Shown in pieces: positions 43,168-51,008 of a DNA stretch of 64,000 nucleotides. Below the pieces are notes generated by a model. The model worked only from the letters and a program-made list of their open reading frames with translations, ran no database searches and was not told the origin of the DNA. How positions within the stretch are numbered: the stretch's first letter is position 1; every line of letters begins with the position of its first letter. A program made the translations under genes and the position numbers. The DNA comes from UBA8437 sp963582065. GTDB taxonomy: Bacteria > Planctomycetota > Planctomycetia > Planctomycetales > Planctomycetaceae. The DNA lies in contig CAUZRQ010000017.1 in the NCBI GenBank assembly GCA_963582065.1, positions 1-64,000 of the forward strand, in the 5' to 3' direction.

Positions 43168-46100
43168 CTACTTCTTCTTCTTGGCGGCCTTCTTGGCGGT
43201 GGGTTTGGGGGGCTGGCTGCGGAGTTGGATGACCCGATTGGGCAGCAGCGGCCCACCTCCGACAGCCCGCACCAGCAACTGGACACCGGGCAGGACGCGG
43301 GCCTCGTTTTCCAGTCCGGAAGTGATCTGGATTGTGAAGGCGGACTGTCCTGCCGGGACGACGGTCTTGCCACCCACGAAACCGGGCAATCTCTTGTCGA
43401 TGATGATCTCCAGTTCGACGGGACCGCTGAAGCCGGGATCACGTTTCAGCGTGCCGCTGACCTTGTTGACGGTGTTGCTGGCCAGGGTGGTCGTCTTGGG
43501 GTCGAATGTGACGGTGACGGCATTGCGAACCGGCACCCGAAAGGGTCTCGAGAAGACTCGCCCCTGGACGGCGGTCGCATAGCCGTGAGCCAGCAGATCG
43601 CCGCGGAGTACGAACTCGATCCCGGCGGCGGGGACGTCTGCCGGCACGGCCAGCGTGATCGATACGGGCGGGCCGCCGATGGTGACCGCCTGGTTGGGCA
43701 GCACCCGGACAATCGGCCGGTTGCCCTTGCCCCGGTTCTTGGGATCGATGGGACGTCGGGGTTCGTTCGAGAGCGAGGCGATGCGGATGGCCTGGCCGTT
43801 TCGGTTTTCAGGTGCCAGGCCGCGGGCGGCGACGGTGACGCGGGCCGACTGACCACGGTAGATCGCCACGGGGATTGAGACGATTACCAGTGCCGCACCG
43901 CTGGGACGGGTCAGCCCGATCGGCAACAGGTCCTCGTGGCCGGGGACCGACTGGTTGGCCACGCGGGCGTTGCGACGCAGGATCGGCTTGGTGCCGACCG
44001 ACTCACCCACCAGGCCCAGCGACCGCAGCGCAGTGGCGTCGCCGCCGGCCGACCGTGTCACGGTGATCGAAACGACTCCGGCGACCCCGGCGGCGATCGA
44101 CGCCGGATGCAGTCGGACTTGTTCGTCACCGATGACTGTCAAGGCAATCGGGCCGTTATAGCCGGCCCGGTTGACCTGCAACTTGATCAGGCCCGAGCCG
44201 ACTCGCGGCAGGTTCAACTGTGGTGTCTGCAGGGCCAGCGAGAAATCGGGGCGGCCGATGGGGTTGGACTGCAGGCGATACAGGAAGTGCGAACCTCCTC
44301 GGCCGTAGAGGTCACCGACGGTGACCTCTATCCGGGTGACTTTCTCGGGAACGGTGAACTCCAGACGGGGGTCACGTGATCCGGCTCGGTCCTGGCTGGT
44401 GGCCACGGATTTCCCGTCGACGAGGACCGTCAACTCGGCGTCGATCGGCGAATCGATGGCTCGTCCCGAGACACTCAGTCGCAGTTTCTGCCCCGGGTTG
44501 ACGTCCAGGGCGAAGCGATCGATCTCACCGGGCTTTGAGATTCTCCCGCTGATCGCCAATGGAGCCTGCAACTTGGCTGAGAACCTGGTGTCGATCACGG
44601 TCCCCGGCTTGTCGGGTTCGACCACCTCGGTTCCCCGGGTGACTCGCAGCACCGGAGCCGGTCCGAGCAGACCGGTGAACTTGGGTGTGGCGACCAGTGT
44701 GCCGGTCTGCGAATCGGCATTTCGGAGGTCGACGGCCAGGGTCGTGCCTTTGGGCAGCCCGGTGCCGACCGGTGTCACGCGGATTTCACTGCCGGCGGTC
44801 GCGGCGGGCGGGAAGACGGTGTCGACCAGCACCAGGTCACCGATCTTGACCCGGAACGGGCTGTTGCCCGGTGCCTTGTAGCTGAGATCGTGGACCTCGA
44901 TGGTGTAGACCCCGTCATCCGGCACGGTGACCTCGGCTCGGGTGTCTCCCTTGAGTGCCACCTTCGACCACTCGATCGCCAGCGGCGTTCCCCGAGCGTT
45001 CTTGATCTCGATCACCGGTTCGCAGCTGGCCCCCAGCCGACGTGACTCGACGTCGGCCACCAGCCGTTGTCCCTTCTTCACCTGGACGAAACCGCGTGCG
45101 ATTTGAGATCCGGAGATCAGGCCCGAGAGGGCCACGGGGAGTTGGGCGGGGGCCTTGTCGGAAGTGGCGGTGAGGGGCCGTTGGGGCAGCCGATCGACGG
45201 CCAGTGTCAGGGGGTTGCTGAGTCCGCCGGCAGTCGAGACGCGGAACGGAAACAACCCGGCCGGCGCATCGTCGGCGAGGGTGATGTCGATCGTCAATTG
45301 TCCCGCGTTGGACCCCTCGACCACCTTGGTCTTGATCCCGGTCAACGGAGCCAGCAGCAGGGGGTTGGGTGCGAGGTTCTTGCCTGTGAGCACCAGGCGT
45401 GTGGTCTGCCCGATCTGGAGTCCACGCAGCGAGACGACCGAGATCTGCGGTGCGGCGGGCAGCACGGCGGCCGGTTGCTTGTCGCGGGCAAAACGCTTCC
45501 CGGCGTCCGCTCCGGCGACCTCGGCAAACAACCCGGCGGCCTCCGCGGCGGTCAACTCGCGGTCGAACAACTGGAACTCGTCGACGACCCCGCTGAAGTG
45601 CTCGACGGTCGGGGTGCTGGCACCGATGATCAGCGGAGCGGAGTTGACCAGGCTGGCCGTCTTGACGTCCAGCAGCCAGACATCGGTGCCATCGGCCAGG
45701 TCGCGGTCGGGTTTGCCCACGCGGGTGGCGGGCTTCCCGTTGACGAACAATCTCACGCGGACGTCGTCGGTCTCGGTGTCTTTGTCCGCGGCCGGTGCGT
45801 CACCGACGGCCAGCGATGCGATCAGGTGGACCCGTTGGCGGGTGCCCAACACGCCCTTGACACTGTAACGGACGACGCGGAAGCCGCTGCCGTCGTTGAC
45901 GTACAACTGCAGCAGGTCGCTCTTGGGCTGAAAGTTGATGCCGTAGTTGGAAGGTCCCTTTCCAGACGATCGCTTGGCGAACAGGCCGTGGAACGCCCCG
46001 TCACTGGCGGCGTGAAAGTTGACGAGCAGCAGGGACACCGAGACGGCGTTGCTCCGCGAGGTGTCGGGACTGCTGGGGATCTGGATGTACTGCTTGCGCC

Positions 46101-46338
46101 CGGATTCGAGGAGGACCGCTCGACCTCCGGCGGTGGCCGAGAACGGGCTCGGCACGCGACGGGCACCGGCGACCAGGCGGCCGGTGTTGTTGGCCTGGCC
46201 ACCGGGGGCGGTGTCGACGGCCGGTCCGGATTTCTCGTTAAAACCCAGGTCGACGATCGCGGTTCCGCGGATCGAGGCCGCGTCGGCCTGAAGCGTGGGG
46301 AGTCCGACAAGGCACAACAGGAGGAAAAGGCGGAGCAT
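43168..46338 (-). CDS. Secreted LamG-like multidomain protein (1056 aa)
   Basis: ATG 46338 is chosen because AGAGG lies eight bases upstream and a signal peptide follows at once ('LRLFLLLCLVGLPTLQADA'). Residues about 30-260 look like a LamG/concanavalin-A jelly roll: 'YIQIPSSPDTSRSNAVSVSL', then 'GVVDEFQLFDRELTAAEAA', a classic LamG ending. The remainder is a chain of Ig-like and PPC-like beta domains ('GEIDRFALDVNPGQKLRLSV' is PPC-like). The C-terminus is a Lys/Ala-rich tail. Such proteins occur widely in planctomycetes and probably act at the cell surface. No catalytic residues seen. It converges on the motor operon. Confidence 0.75.
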   Translation of the reverse strand: MLRLFLLLCLVGLPTLQADAASIRGTAIVDLGFNEKSGPAVDTAPGGQANNTGRLVAGARRVPSPFSATAGGRAVLLESGRKQYIQIPSSPDTSRSNAVSVSLLLVNFHAASDGAFHGLFAKRSSGKGPSNYGINFQPKSDLLQLYVNDGSGFRVVRYSVKGVLGTRQRVHLIASLAVGDAPAADKDTETDDVRVRLFVNGKPATRVGKPDRDLADGTDVWLLDVKTASLVNSAPLIIGASTPTVEHFSGVVDEFQLFDRELTAAEAAGLFAEVAGADAGKRFARDKQPAAVLPAAPQISVVSLRGLQIGQTTRLVLTGKNLAPNPLLLAPLTGIKTKVVEGSNAGQLTIDITLADDAPAGLFPFRVSTAGGLSNPLTLAVDRLPQRPLTATSDKAPAQLPVALSGLISGSQIARGFVQVKKGQRLVADVESRRLGASCEPVIEIKNARGTPLAIEWSKVALKGDTRAEVTVPDDGVYTIEVHDLSYKAPGNSPFRVKIGDLVLVDTVFPPAATAGSEIRVTPVGTGLPKGTTLAVDLRNADSQTGTLVATPKFTGLLGPAPVLRVTRGTEVVEPDKPGTVIDTRFSAKLQAPLAISGRISKPGEIDRFALDVNPGQKLRLSVSGRAIDSPIDAELTVLVDGKSVATSQDRAGSRDPRLEFTVPEKVTRIEVTVGDLYGRGGSHFLYRLQSNPIGRPDFSLALQTPQLNLPRVGSGLIKLQVNRAGYNGPIALTVIGDEQVRLHPASIAAGVAGVVSITVTRSAGGDATALRSLGLVGESVGTKPILRRNARVANQSVPGHEDLLPIGLTRPSGAALVIVSIPVAIYRGQSARVTVAARGLAPENRNGQAIRIASLSNEPRRPIDPKNRGKGNRPIVRVLPNQAVTIGGPPVSITLAVPADVPAAGIEFVLRGDLLAHGYATAVQGRVFSRPFRVPVRNAVTVTFDPKTTTLASNTVNKVSGTLKRDPGFSGPVELEIIIDKRLPGFVGGKTVVPAGQSAFTIQITSGLENEARVLPGVQLLVRAVGGGPLLPNRVIQLRSQPPKPTAKKAAKKKK

Positions 46339-46431
46339 CGCGAGACCTCTGGAGAGTGGCATGTCGCTGGCGTCCATCTTAGCCGCTGGCGGGAGTGGTT
46401 CCCACGCTCGCACGATCCGGCAGGTGTCGGA

Positions 46432-47346
46432 TCAATAGAGCAGCGTGGCCAATCGGCGGCGGGCCTGGCTGACCAATTCGGGGTTGGCCGTAGGCATTCC
46501 AAAACAGACGACCAGCGCATCACGGGCTCGTTGGCCGGCACCGTCACGATCGCGTTCGACAATTCCCAGGCAGATCTCGAACGCCTCGTCGAACTGACGT
46601 TCCGCTGCCAGGGCTTCGGCCAGCTTCAGCTGCAGGTCCAGATCTTCGGGGGATTCCTCGGACGCCTCCCGCGCCTGGCCGACTCCACCAGATTCGCTGG
46701 CCGAGGAGGTGATTTCGAGTTGATCCTTCAGGGCCTGGGCCTCGGGCTCGAGAAAACCTCGTTGCTCGAGGTCTTCGATCAGGGCGGCGCCGCCGGCGTT
46801 GTCGCCCAGGGTGATTGCCGCACGGGCCAGGTGGATCTTCAACGCGGTGTTGTCCGGCTCGAGCACCAACGCCTCGCGGTACTTCGCCGCTGCTCCGGCA
46901 GGATCCTCAGACTCCAACTTCTCACCGTCGGCCATCAGCACCGCGACCTCCGAGGGCACGAACCGCGACAGCCACTCGCGAAGCTGCTCTTCGGTCGGGA
47001 CCCCCGGCACACTGTCGATGGGTTGGCCTTCGATGAACGCGACCATCAGCGGGATCGACTCGACCTGGAAGGCCTCGGCCAGCTCCTTGCAGTCTTCGAT
47101 GTTGACCTTCACCAGGTGCCAGCGGCCGGCCGCTTCACCGGCGAGTTTTTCGAGCAGGGGCGCCAACTGGCGACAGGGATCGCACCACGGGGCCCAGAAG
47201 TCCACCACCACCGGGACTTCCTGAGATCGAACCATCACGTCCTGCTCGAACGACTCGGCTGTCGTCTCGTGGATCCACGGCGAATCGGAGTGGCCGGAAG
47301 AAGCAGGTGCGTTGTCGGAGGGGTTCAGCAGGGGCGAATCGGTCAT
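46432..47346 (-). CDS. ybbN: Thioredoxin-domain co-chaperone (YbbN/CnoX-like)
   Basis: The start is ATG 47346, giving 304 aa. A thioredoxin fold (about residues 25-135) has the active site 'WAPWCDPCRQLAP' and the cis-Pro region 'ESIPLMV'. The C-terminal 165 residues are helical TPR-like repeats ('KYREALVLEPDNTALKIHLARA', read in two parts; 'LKLAEALAAERQFDEAFE'). This order is that of YbbN/CnoX, a holdase that protects proteins from chlorine or oxidative stress and hands them to GroEL or DnaK. E. coli CnoX has lost its reactive CxxC, but here both cysteines are kept, so redox activity is likely. An acidic Ser/Glu linker separates the last repeats. Cytoplasmic. Confidence 0.85.
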   Translation of the reverse strand: MTDSPLLNPSDNAPASSGHSDSPWIHETTAESFEQDVMVRSQEVPVVVDFWAPWCDPCRQLAPLLEKLAGEAAGRWHLVKVNIEDCKELAEAFQVESIPLMVAFIEGQPIDSVPGVPTEEQLREWLSRFVPSEVAVLMADGEKLESEDPAGAAAKYREALVLEPDNTALKIHLARAAITLGDNAGGAALIEDLEQRGFLEPEAQALKDQLEITSSASESGGVGQAREASEESPEDLDLQLKLAEALAAERQFDEAFEICLGIVERDRDGAGQRARDALVVCFGMPTANPELVSQARRRLATLLY

Positions 47347-47425
47347 CGGTGTCGGTCCGGTGGTGAAAACGGCGCGGGAGTGGGGGGTGGGGGGTGGGGG
47401 GTGGGGGCGGGATGGGTCGTGACGA

Positions 47426-48898
47426 TCAGTCCCACCACCAGGGGTGTTGGCGGGGTGCTGGGATCTCAAGGGCCTTCAGACGGCGAGGGCCGAACTGGTC
47501 GTCGTCGGAGATCTTGGTCGGGATGCGGCTGATGGCCTGCTGTGGCTTGAGCACGACGCCACCGGAGACCAGCCCCAGGACCACTCGACCTCGGACATTT
47601 CGGGTGTTGTAGATCGATGCGATTCGCTTGGGAGTCTCTCCCCTGGCCACCTTGGCCCGGTCGGCTGCCAGGAAAAATCTCATCGCCCAACCGACCCGCT
47701 GCGGCAGTTGTTCCTTACGGAGCAGTGCGGCCAGGATGCTGAGATCGACCAGGTTCTGCAACTCGGCGAAGACCGGTAACTGTTCGGCCAACTGCGGGAA
47801 CTTCTCGGTGAAGATCTTGGCGAACTGACGGGTCGTGATCCGCGTGGTGGCCGCATCGATTCGGCGACCACCGGCTCCGTGCAGTTCTTCCTGGGCGAGA
47901 AACTGGACCCGCTGACCGGCCAATTGAAACGCGAGTCGATCGTCGGTGGTGTAGATGGCCTCGTAGAGTGGAGTGGCCCACCAACGCTGCATCGAGTTTC
48001 CCTGGGGCTTGATCAGCGAGAGATGGCTGCGGAGTCCGGCGACCTTCGGCCGCTGCAGGCCCAGGGCGATATATTTCATCTGGACGTCGGCATCGACCAT
48101 GGCCTGAGCGAAGTGCGAGTCGGGCGGCACGCCCCAGACCCGGATGGTCTGGGGGCCGAGGATCTTGGCCAGTTGCTTGAACCGGCGGCGGATGGCCGAG
48201 ATCGATGTGGCTGAGCTGTTGCGTTGCAGGAAACGGCGGGCCTGTTCGAGTCGATCGGGAACGGGGTCGATCGAGACACCGAGGTCCCGGGTCGAGTTGA
48301 TCGTCCGCAGCGCGACCATCAGGTCATCGATCCTCAGTGGCGGGCGTCCGGTCGTGACACCGACGACACGCCCCTCGGCGTCTGGTGCGAAGCCCTCGGC
48401 CGGTCCGGCGATCACCAGGTCCTTTCCGTCGGGATCGACGAACAGGTAGTCGATCCTCTGCAGTCCGGCTAGGAACTGGATGTCCAGCGGAGCGGGCTTC
48501 TTCTTCCCTTCGAGCTTGGCACAGGCCTGTTCGAGTCGGACCAGCGAGATCTTTCGCAGGGGACTCGGGCGGTTGATGTCTCCGGCGAGGTGCTTCTTGG
48601 CCAGGGCCTTGGCCTTCTTGCGGGCCAGCAGTTGGGCACGGCTGGTCGCAAACCGGGTCGAGACGACTCCCTCGGCATCGACTTTGACACCGCCGGCAAA
48701 GCCTCCGCCACCCCCGCCACCCTGGCCCCCTCCGCCACCGCCGAATCCGCCTCCACCCATGCCGCCCCCACCCATTCCGCCCCCACCCATTCCGCCCCCG
48801 CCGCCGAACCCGAACTGGGCGGAGCACGGGGCGGTTGCGGCGACGACCGCCAGGGCGGAGGCTGCGAGCACGAGCCGCGGCAATCGCAGTTGGTGCAT
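47426..48898 (-). CDS. Secreted glycine-rich protein, probable DUF1598 family
   Basis: ATG 48898 has AAGGAG ten bases upstream and gives 490 aa. A signal peptide ending 'APCSAQFG' is followed by a Gly/Met-rich low-complexity region of about 45 residues. The remaining 400 residues contain 'VIAGPAEGFAPDAEGRVVGV' followed by 'TTGRPPLRIDDLMVALR', which I associate with the planctomycete family DUF1598, and a mostly helical and beta C-terminal part. No enzymatic motif is evident. The family assignment is from memory of its pattern and could be checked by profile search. It lies 79 bases upstream of the thioredoxin gene on the same strand. Confidence 0.65.
   Translation of the reverse strand: MHQLRLPRLVLAASALAVVAATAPCSAQFGFGGGGGMGGGGMGGGGMGGGGFGGGGGGQGGGGGGGFAGGVKVDAEGVVSTRFATSRAQLLARKKAKALAKKHLAGDINRPSPLRKISLVRLEQACAKLEGKKKPAPLDIQFLAGLQRIDYLFVDPDGKDLVIAGPAEGFAPDAEGRVVGVTTGRPPLRIDDLMVALRTINSTRDLGVSIDPVPDRLEQARRFLQRNSSATSISAIRRRFKQLAKILGPQTIRVWGVPPDSHFAQAMVDADVQMKYIALGLQRPKVAGLRSHLSLIKPQGNSMQRWWATPLYEAIYTTDDRLAFQLAGQRVQFLAQEELHGAGGRRIDAATTRITTRQFAKIFTEKFPQLAEQLPVFAELQNLVDLSILAALLRKEQLPQRVGWAMRFFLAADRAKVARGETPKRIASIYNTRNVRGRVVLGLVSGGVVLKPQQAISRIPTKISDDDQFGPRRLKALEIPAPRQHPWWWD
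48753..48797 (-). repeat. 15-bp coding repeat, Gly-rich
   Basis: Three copies of a 15-base unit (ccacccattccgccc on the + strand, with one variant base in the first copy) encode GGGGM-type residues after the signal peptide of the DUF1598-like protein. Confidence 0.85.
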
Positions 48899-48999
48899 GA
48901 GGAGGTGACTCCTTGGCCCGCAGGTCCGGTGATGGCAACCCGCCCCATCATAGACCTCTCGGGGAGACGTGCCCAGAGGCGGGTCGTGCGAGAGTGGGA

Positions 49000-49869
49000 T
49001 CAGGTCGGGTTGGTGGTGGGCAGGGATGCGGGATCCGGGTCTGGGATGTGGTTCTCGCGGAGAGCAGCAAACAACGCCGCCGTGACCAGGTCGGCGGTTG
49101 TGCCGGGGTTGCGTCGGTGCCCGTCGGCTCGCAGCCACCGGTCGAAATTTCTGAACGCGGAACCGGACTCCGGTCGGTCCGGCCAGCCGCCTTGCAGCAC
49201 ATGCCGTGCTCGCCGTGAGGCTTCGGCGGCAGTGTTGATCCCGCACTTGCGGACGATCAGGGTGTCGGGCTGCTCGGCGTGGATGGTCAGAGCCAGGCCG
49301 ACGACCTGTTGTTGCCAGCCGGCGGCGAATGTGGCGGGGTCGAGCGGTTTCGAGCGACTCCAGGCGAGCACGCGGGCGAATCGATCGGCGTAACACGCGG
49401 CCACACTGTCGTGGCCAGCGGCCGCCTGCATGGCCTCGAGCAACCCGACGGCTGGCGGCCGCGTGACGTCGTGTTCGGGCACTTCACCCAGTCCGCCGGG
49501 GCTCGCCTGCCGGATTGCTGCGAAGACGCAGCTGGCGTCCTGCCGGTCCAGCCCGTCGATCACATCAGCGATCCCGTGGTCCAGCGAGACATCGCCAGGC
49601 ACCGCGGCCAATGGGGCCAGCAGCAGGATGATGCCCAGGTTGGTGTTGACGTGAGTGACCTCGGCGGTGGCCTCGACGGCGTCGAGAACAACGGGGCCGA
49701 CACCCCGGCGGGTCGCGGTGGCGAGAATCTCGGCAACGGCCTCGGCCGAGCGGACCAAGTCGAGGTAGGTCATGTCGGCAAACGCGGCTTCGGGGTGCAC
49801 GTTGCCGGGTTTGGCGGCTGTTGCTTCGAGCAGACAGGCGGTGCGGATCTGGTCGGCCAGCGGAGACAT
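49000..49869 (-). CDS. CitG/MdcB-family triphosphoribosyl-dephospho-CoA synthase-like protein
   Basis: From ATG 49869 the product is 289 aa. It carries signatures of the ATP:dephospho-CoA triphosphoribosyltransferase family: 'ACLLEATAAKPGNVHPEAAF', 'THVNTNLGIILLLAPLAAVPG' (overlapping pieces of the conserved core) and 'NPGTTADLVTAALFAAL'. In citrate or malonate lyase systems CitG/MdcB makes the prosthetic-group precursor, but no lyase genes are in this window. Related proteins also occur in organisms with tetrahydromethanopterin-dependent C1 metabolism, so another cofactor role is possible. Divergent from a DapA-family gene, with promoter-like sequences on both sides. Confidence 0.8.
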   Translation of the reverse strand: MSPLADQIRTACLLEATAAKPGNVHPEAAFADMTYLDLVRSAEAVAEILATATRRGVGPVVLDAVEATAEVTHVNTNLGIILLLAPLAAVPGDVSLDHGIADVIDGLDRQDASCVFAAIRQASPGGLGEVPEHDVTRPPAVGLLEAMQAAAGHDSVAACYADRFARVLAWSRSKPLDPATFAAGWQQQVVGLALTIHAEQPDTLIVRKCGINTAAEASRRARHVLQGGWPDRPESGSAFRNFDRWLRADGHRRNPGTTADLVTAALFAALRENHIPDPDPASLPTTNPT

Positions 49870-49878
49870 CGTGATCAC

Positions 49879-49908
49879 AGTGTATCGCGACCTGCCGTCG
49901 ATCGTCAG
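49879..49908 (-). promoter_or_regulatory. Candidate promoter of the CitG-family gene
   Basis: On the minus strand CTGACG (49903-49908), 18 bases, TACACT (49879-49884), each 4/6 to consensus. Only nine bases lie between the -10 box and ATG 49869, implying an almost leaderless transcript. Confidence 0.35.
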
Positions 49909-49941
49909 ACGGTTCCCCCCGCTCGGCCGTCGGCGGGTCGC

Positions 49942-49971
49942 TTGACCGTCCGGGTGACGGGTGCGTAAAAC
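49942..49971 (+). promoter_or_regulatory. Promoter of the DapA-family gene
   Basis: TTGACC (49942-49947), 18 bases, TAAAAC (49966-49971): 5/6 and 4/6 matches. The start codon at 50038 lies 66 bases downstream, giving a leader of about 60 bases. Confidence 0.45.
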
Positions 49972-50037
49972 GCAGGAGATTGTTCGGGGGCGGCTTGCAC
50001 CGGATCGGTCAACCGACAACCAACAACGGATGAAGCC

Positions 50038-50982
50038 ATGACCTCCGGATATGACAGCAGCCTGTTGCGGACAGTCCACCTGGTCCCGTTGACGGCCTAC
50101 GACACCGAGGGTCGGATCAACGCCGACGTGCAGTCGGCTCATGTCGAGTCGATGTACGGCGCAGGGATGCGGGTCTATCTGCCAGCGGCCGGAACCAGCG
50201 AGTTCCAGAACCTGTCAGCCGACGAGGTGGTCGAACTGGTACGGATCACCCGCGAGGCATCGGGGCCGGACGCTCAGATTTTCGCCCCGGTCGGGCTGCA
50301 GGTCGGGCACGCAACCGAGATCGGGCAGAGGTCGATGGATGCGGGGGCCGACGGGATCATGTTCATGCCGTTCGTGCATCCCTACATGAGCGATGCCGGG
50401 GCACGGGACTATTACCTGCAGGTGATCGACGCGGTGGAGGCTCCGACACTTGTTTACCGCAAGGGGCCGATTCCGACCGACGAGTTGCTGCTGGATCTGG
50501 CCGACGACCCACGAGTGGTCGGGATCAAGTACGCGGTCAACGAGATGCACGGGTTCCGCACGACGGTGTTGGCCGATGCTGGTCGGATCGAGTGGTTGTG
50601 CGGTTCGGCCGAGCGGTTCGCTCCGTTCTACATGCTGGTCGGAGCGTCGGGTTACACGACCGGAGCCGGCAACCTGGCACCTCACGTCACACTGGCGATG
50701 CACGCGGCACTGACCGCCGGCGAATACGACGAGGCTTTGAGGTTGCAGCAGGTGCTTTTGCCGATCGAGGATTTTCGAGCCCGGGCAGGCGACAGCTACA
50801 ACGTCTCGATGCTCAAGTACGCGATGAAACTGGTCGGGGCCGATTTCGGTCCTCCGCGGGCGCCCCAGCGTCAGCTGACCGACGGAGAACGCGGCGAGAT
50901 CGATCTCCTGATGGGTCCGATCCTGGAGGTCGAGGCGAGCATGCGGTCCGAACTGGTCAGCGTGGGGCTGACCAGTTCGTGA
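50038..50982 (+). CDS. DapA/NAL-family aldolase (dihydrodipicolinate synthase family)
   Basis: The 314-aa product has the TIM-barrel pattern of the family: 'AAGTSEFQNLSADEVVELV' (the G-T-x-E region), Tyr140 in 'LVYRKGP' and the Schiff-base Lys164 in 'VVGIKYAVN'. These enzymes carry out aldol additions or cleavages of 2-keto acids. The usual YNxP motif is changed to YRKGP, which argues against true dihydrodipicolinate synthase and towards a keto-deoxy sugar acid or other pyruvate aldolase. Divergent from the CitG-like gene, it stands as a single-gene unit, converging on ppdK with 26 bases between. Substrate undetermined. Confidence 0.82.
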   Translation: MTSGYDSSLLRTVHLVPLTAYDTEGRINADVQSAHVESMYGAGMRVYLPAAGTSEFQNLSADEVVELVRITREASGPDAQIFAPVGLQVGHATEIGQRSMDAGADGIMFMPFVHPYMSDAGARDYYLQVIDAVEAPTLVYRKGPIPTDELLLDLADDPRVVGIKYAVNEMHGFRTTVLADAGRIEWLCGSAERFAPFYMLVGASGYTTGAGNLAPHVTLAMHAALTAGEYDEALRLQQVLLPIEDFRARAGDSYNVSMLKYAMKLVGADFGPPRAPQRQLTDGERGEIDLLMGPILEVEASMRSELVSVGLTSS

Positions 50983-51008
50983 TCGAAAGGAAGGCGGCCC
51001 GTCTCGAG

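Noticed and set aside
45067..47532. An 821-codon open frame on the + strand opposite the LamG-like and thioredoxin genes
   Set aside because: It spans two well-supported minus-strand genes, has no ribosome-binding site or recognisable domain, and its Gly/Arg/Val/Gln-rich composition is what an antisense frame of high-GC coding DNA gives.
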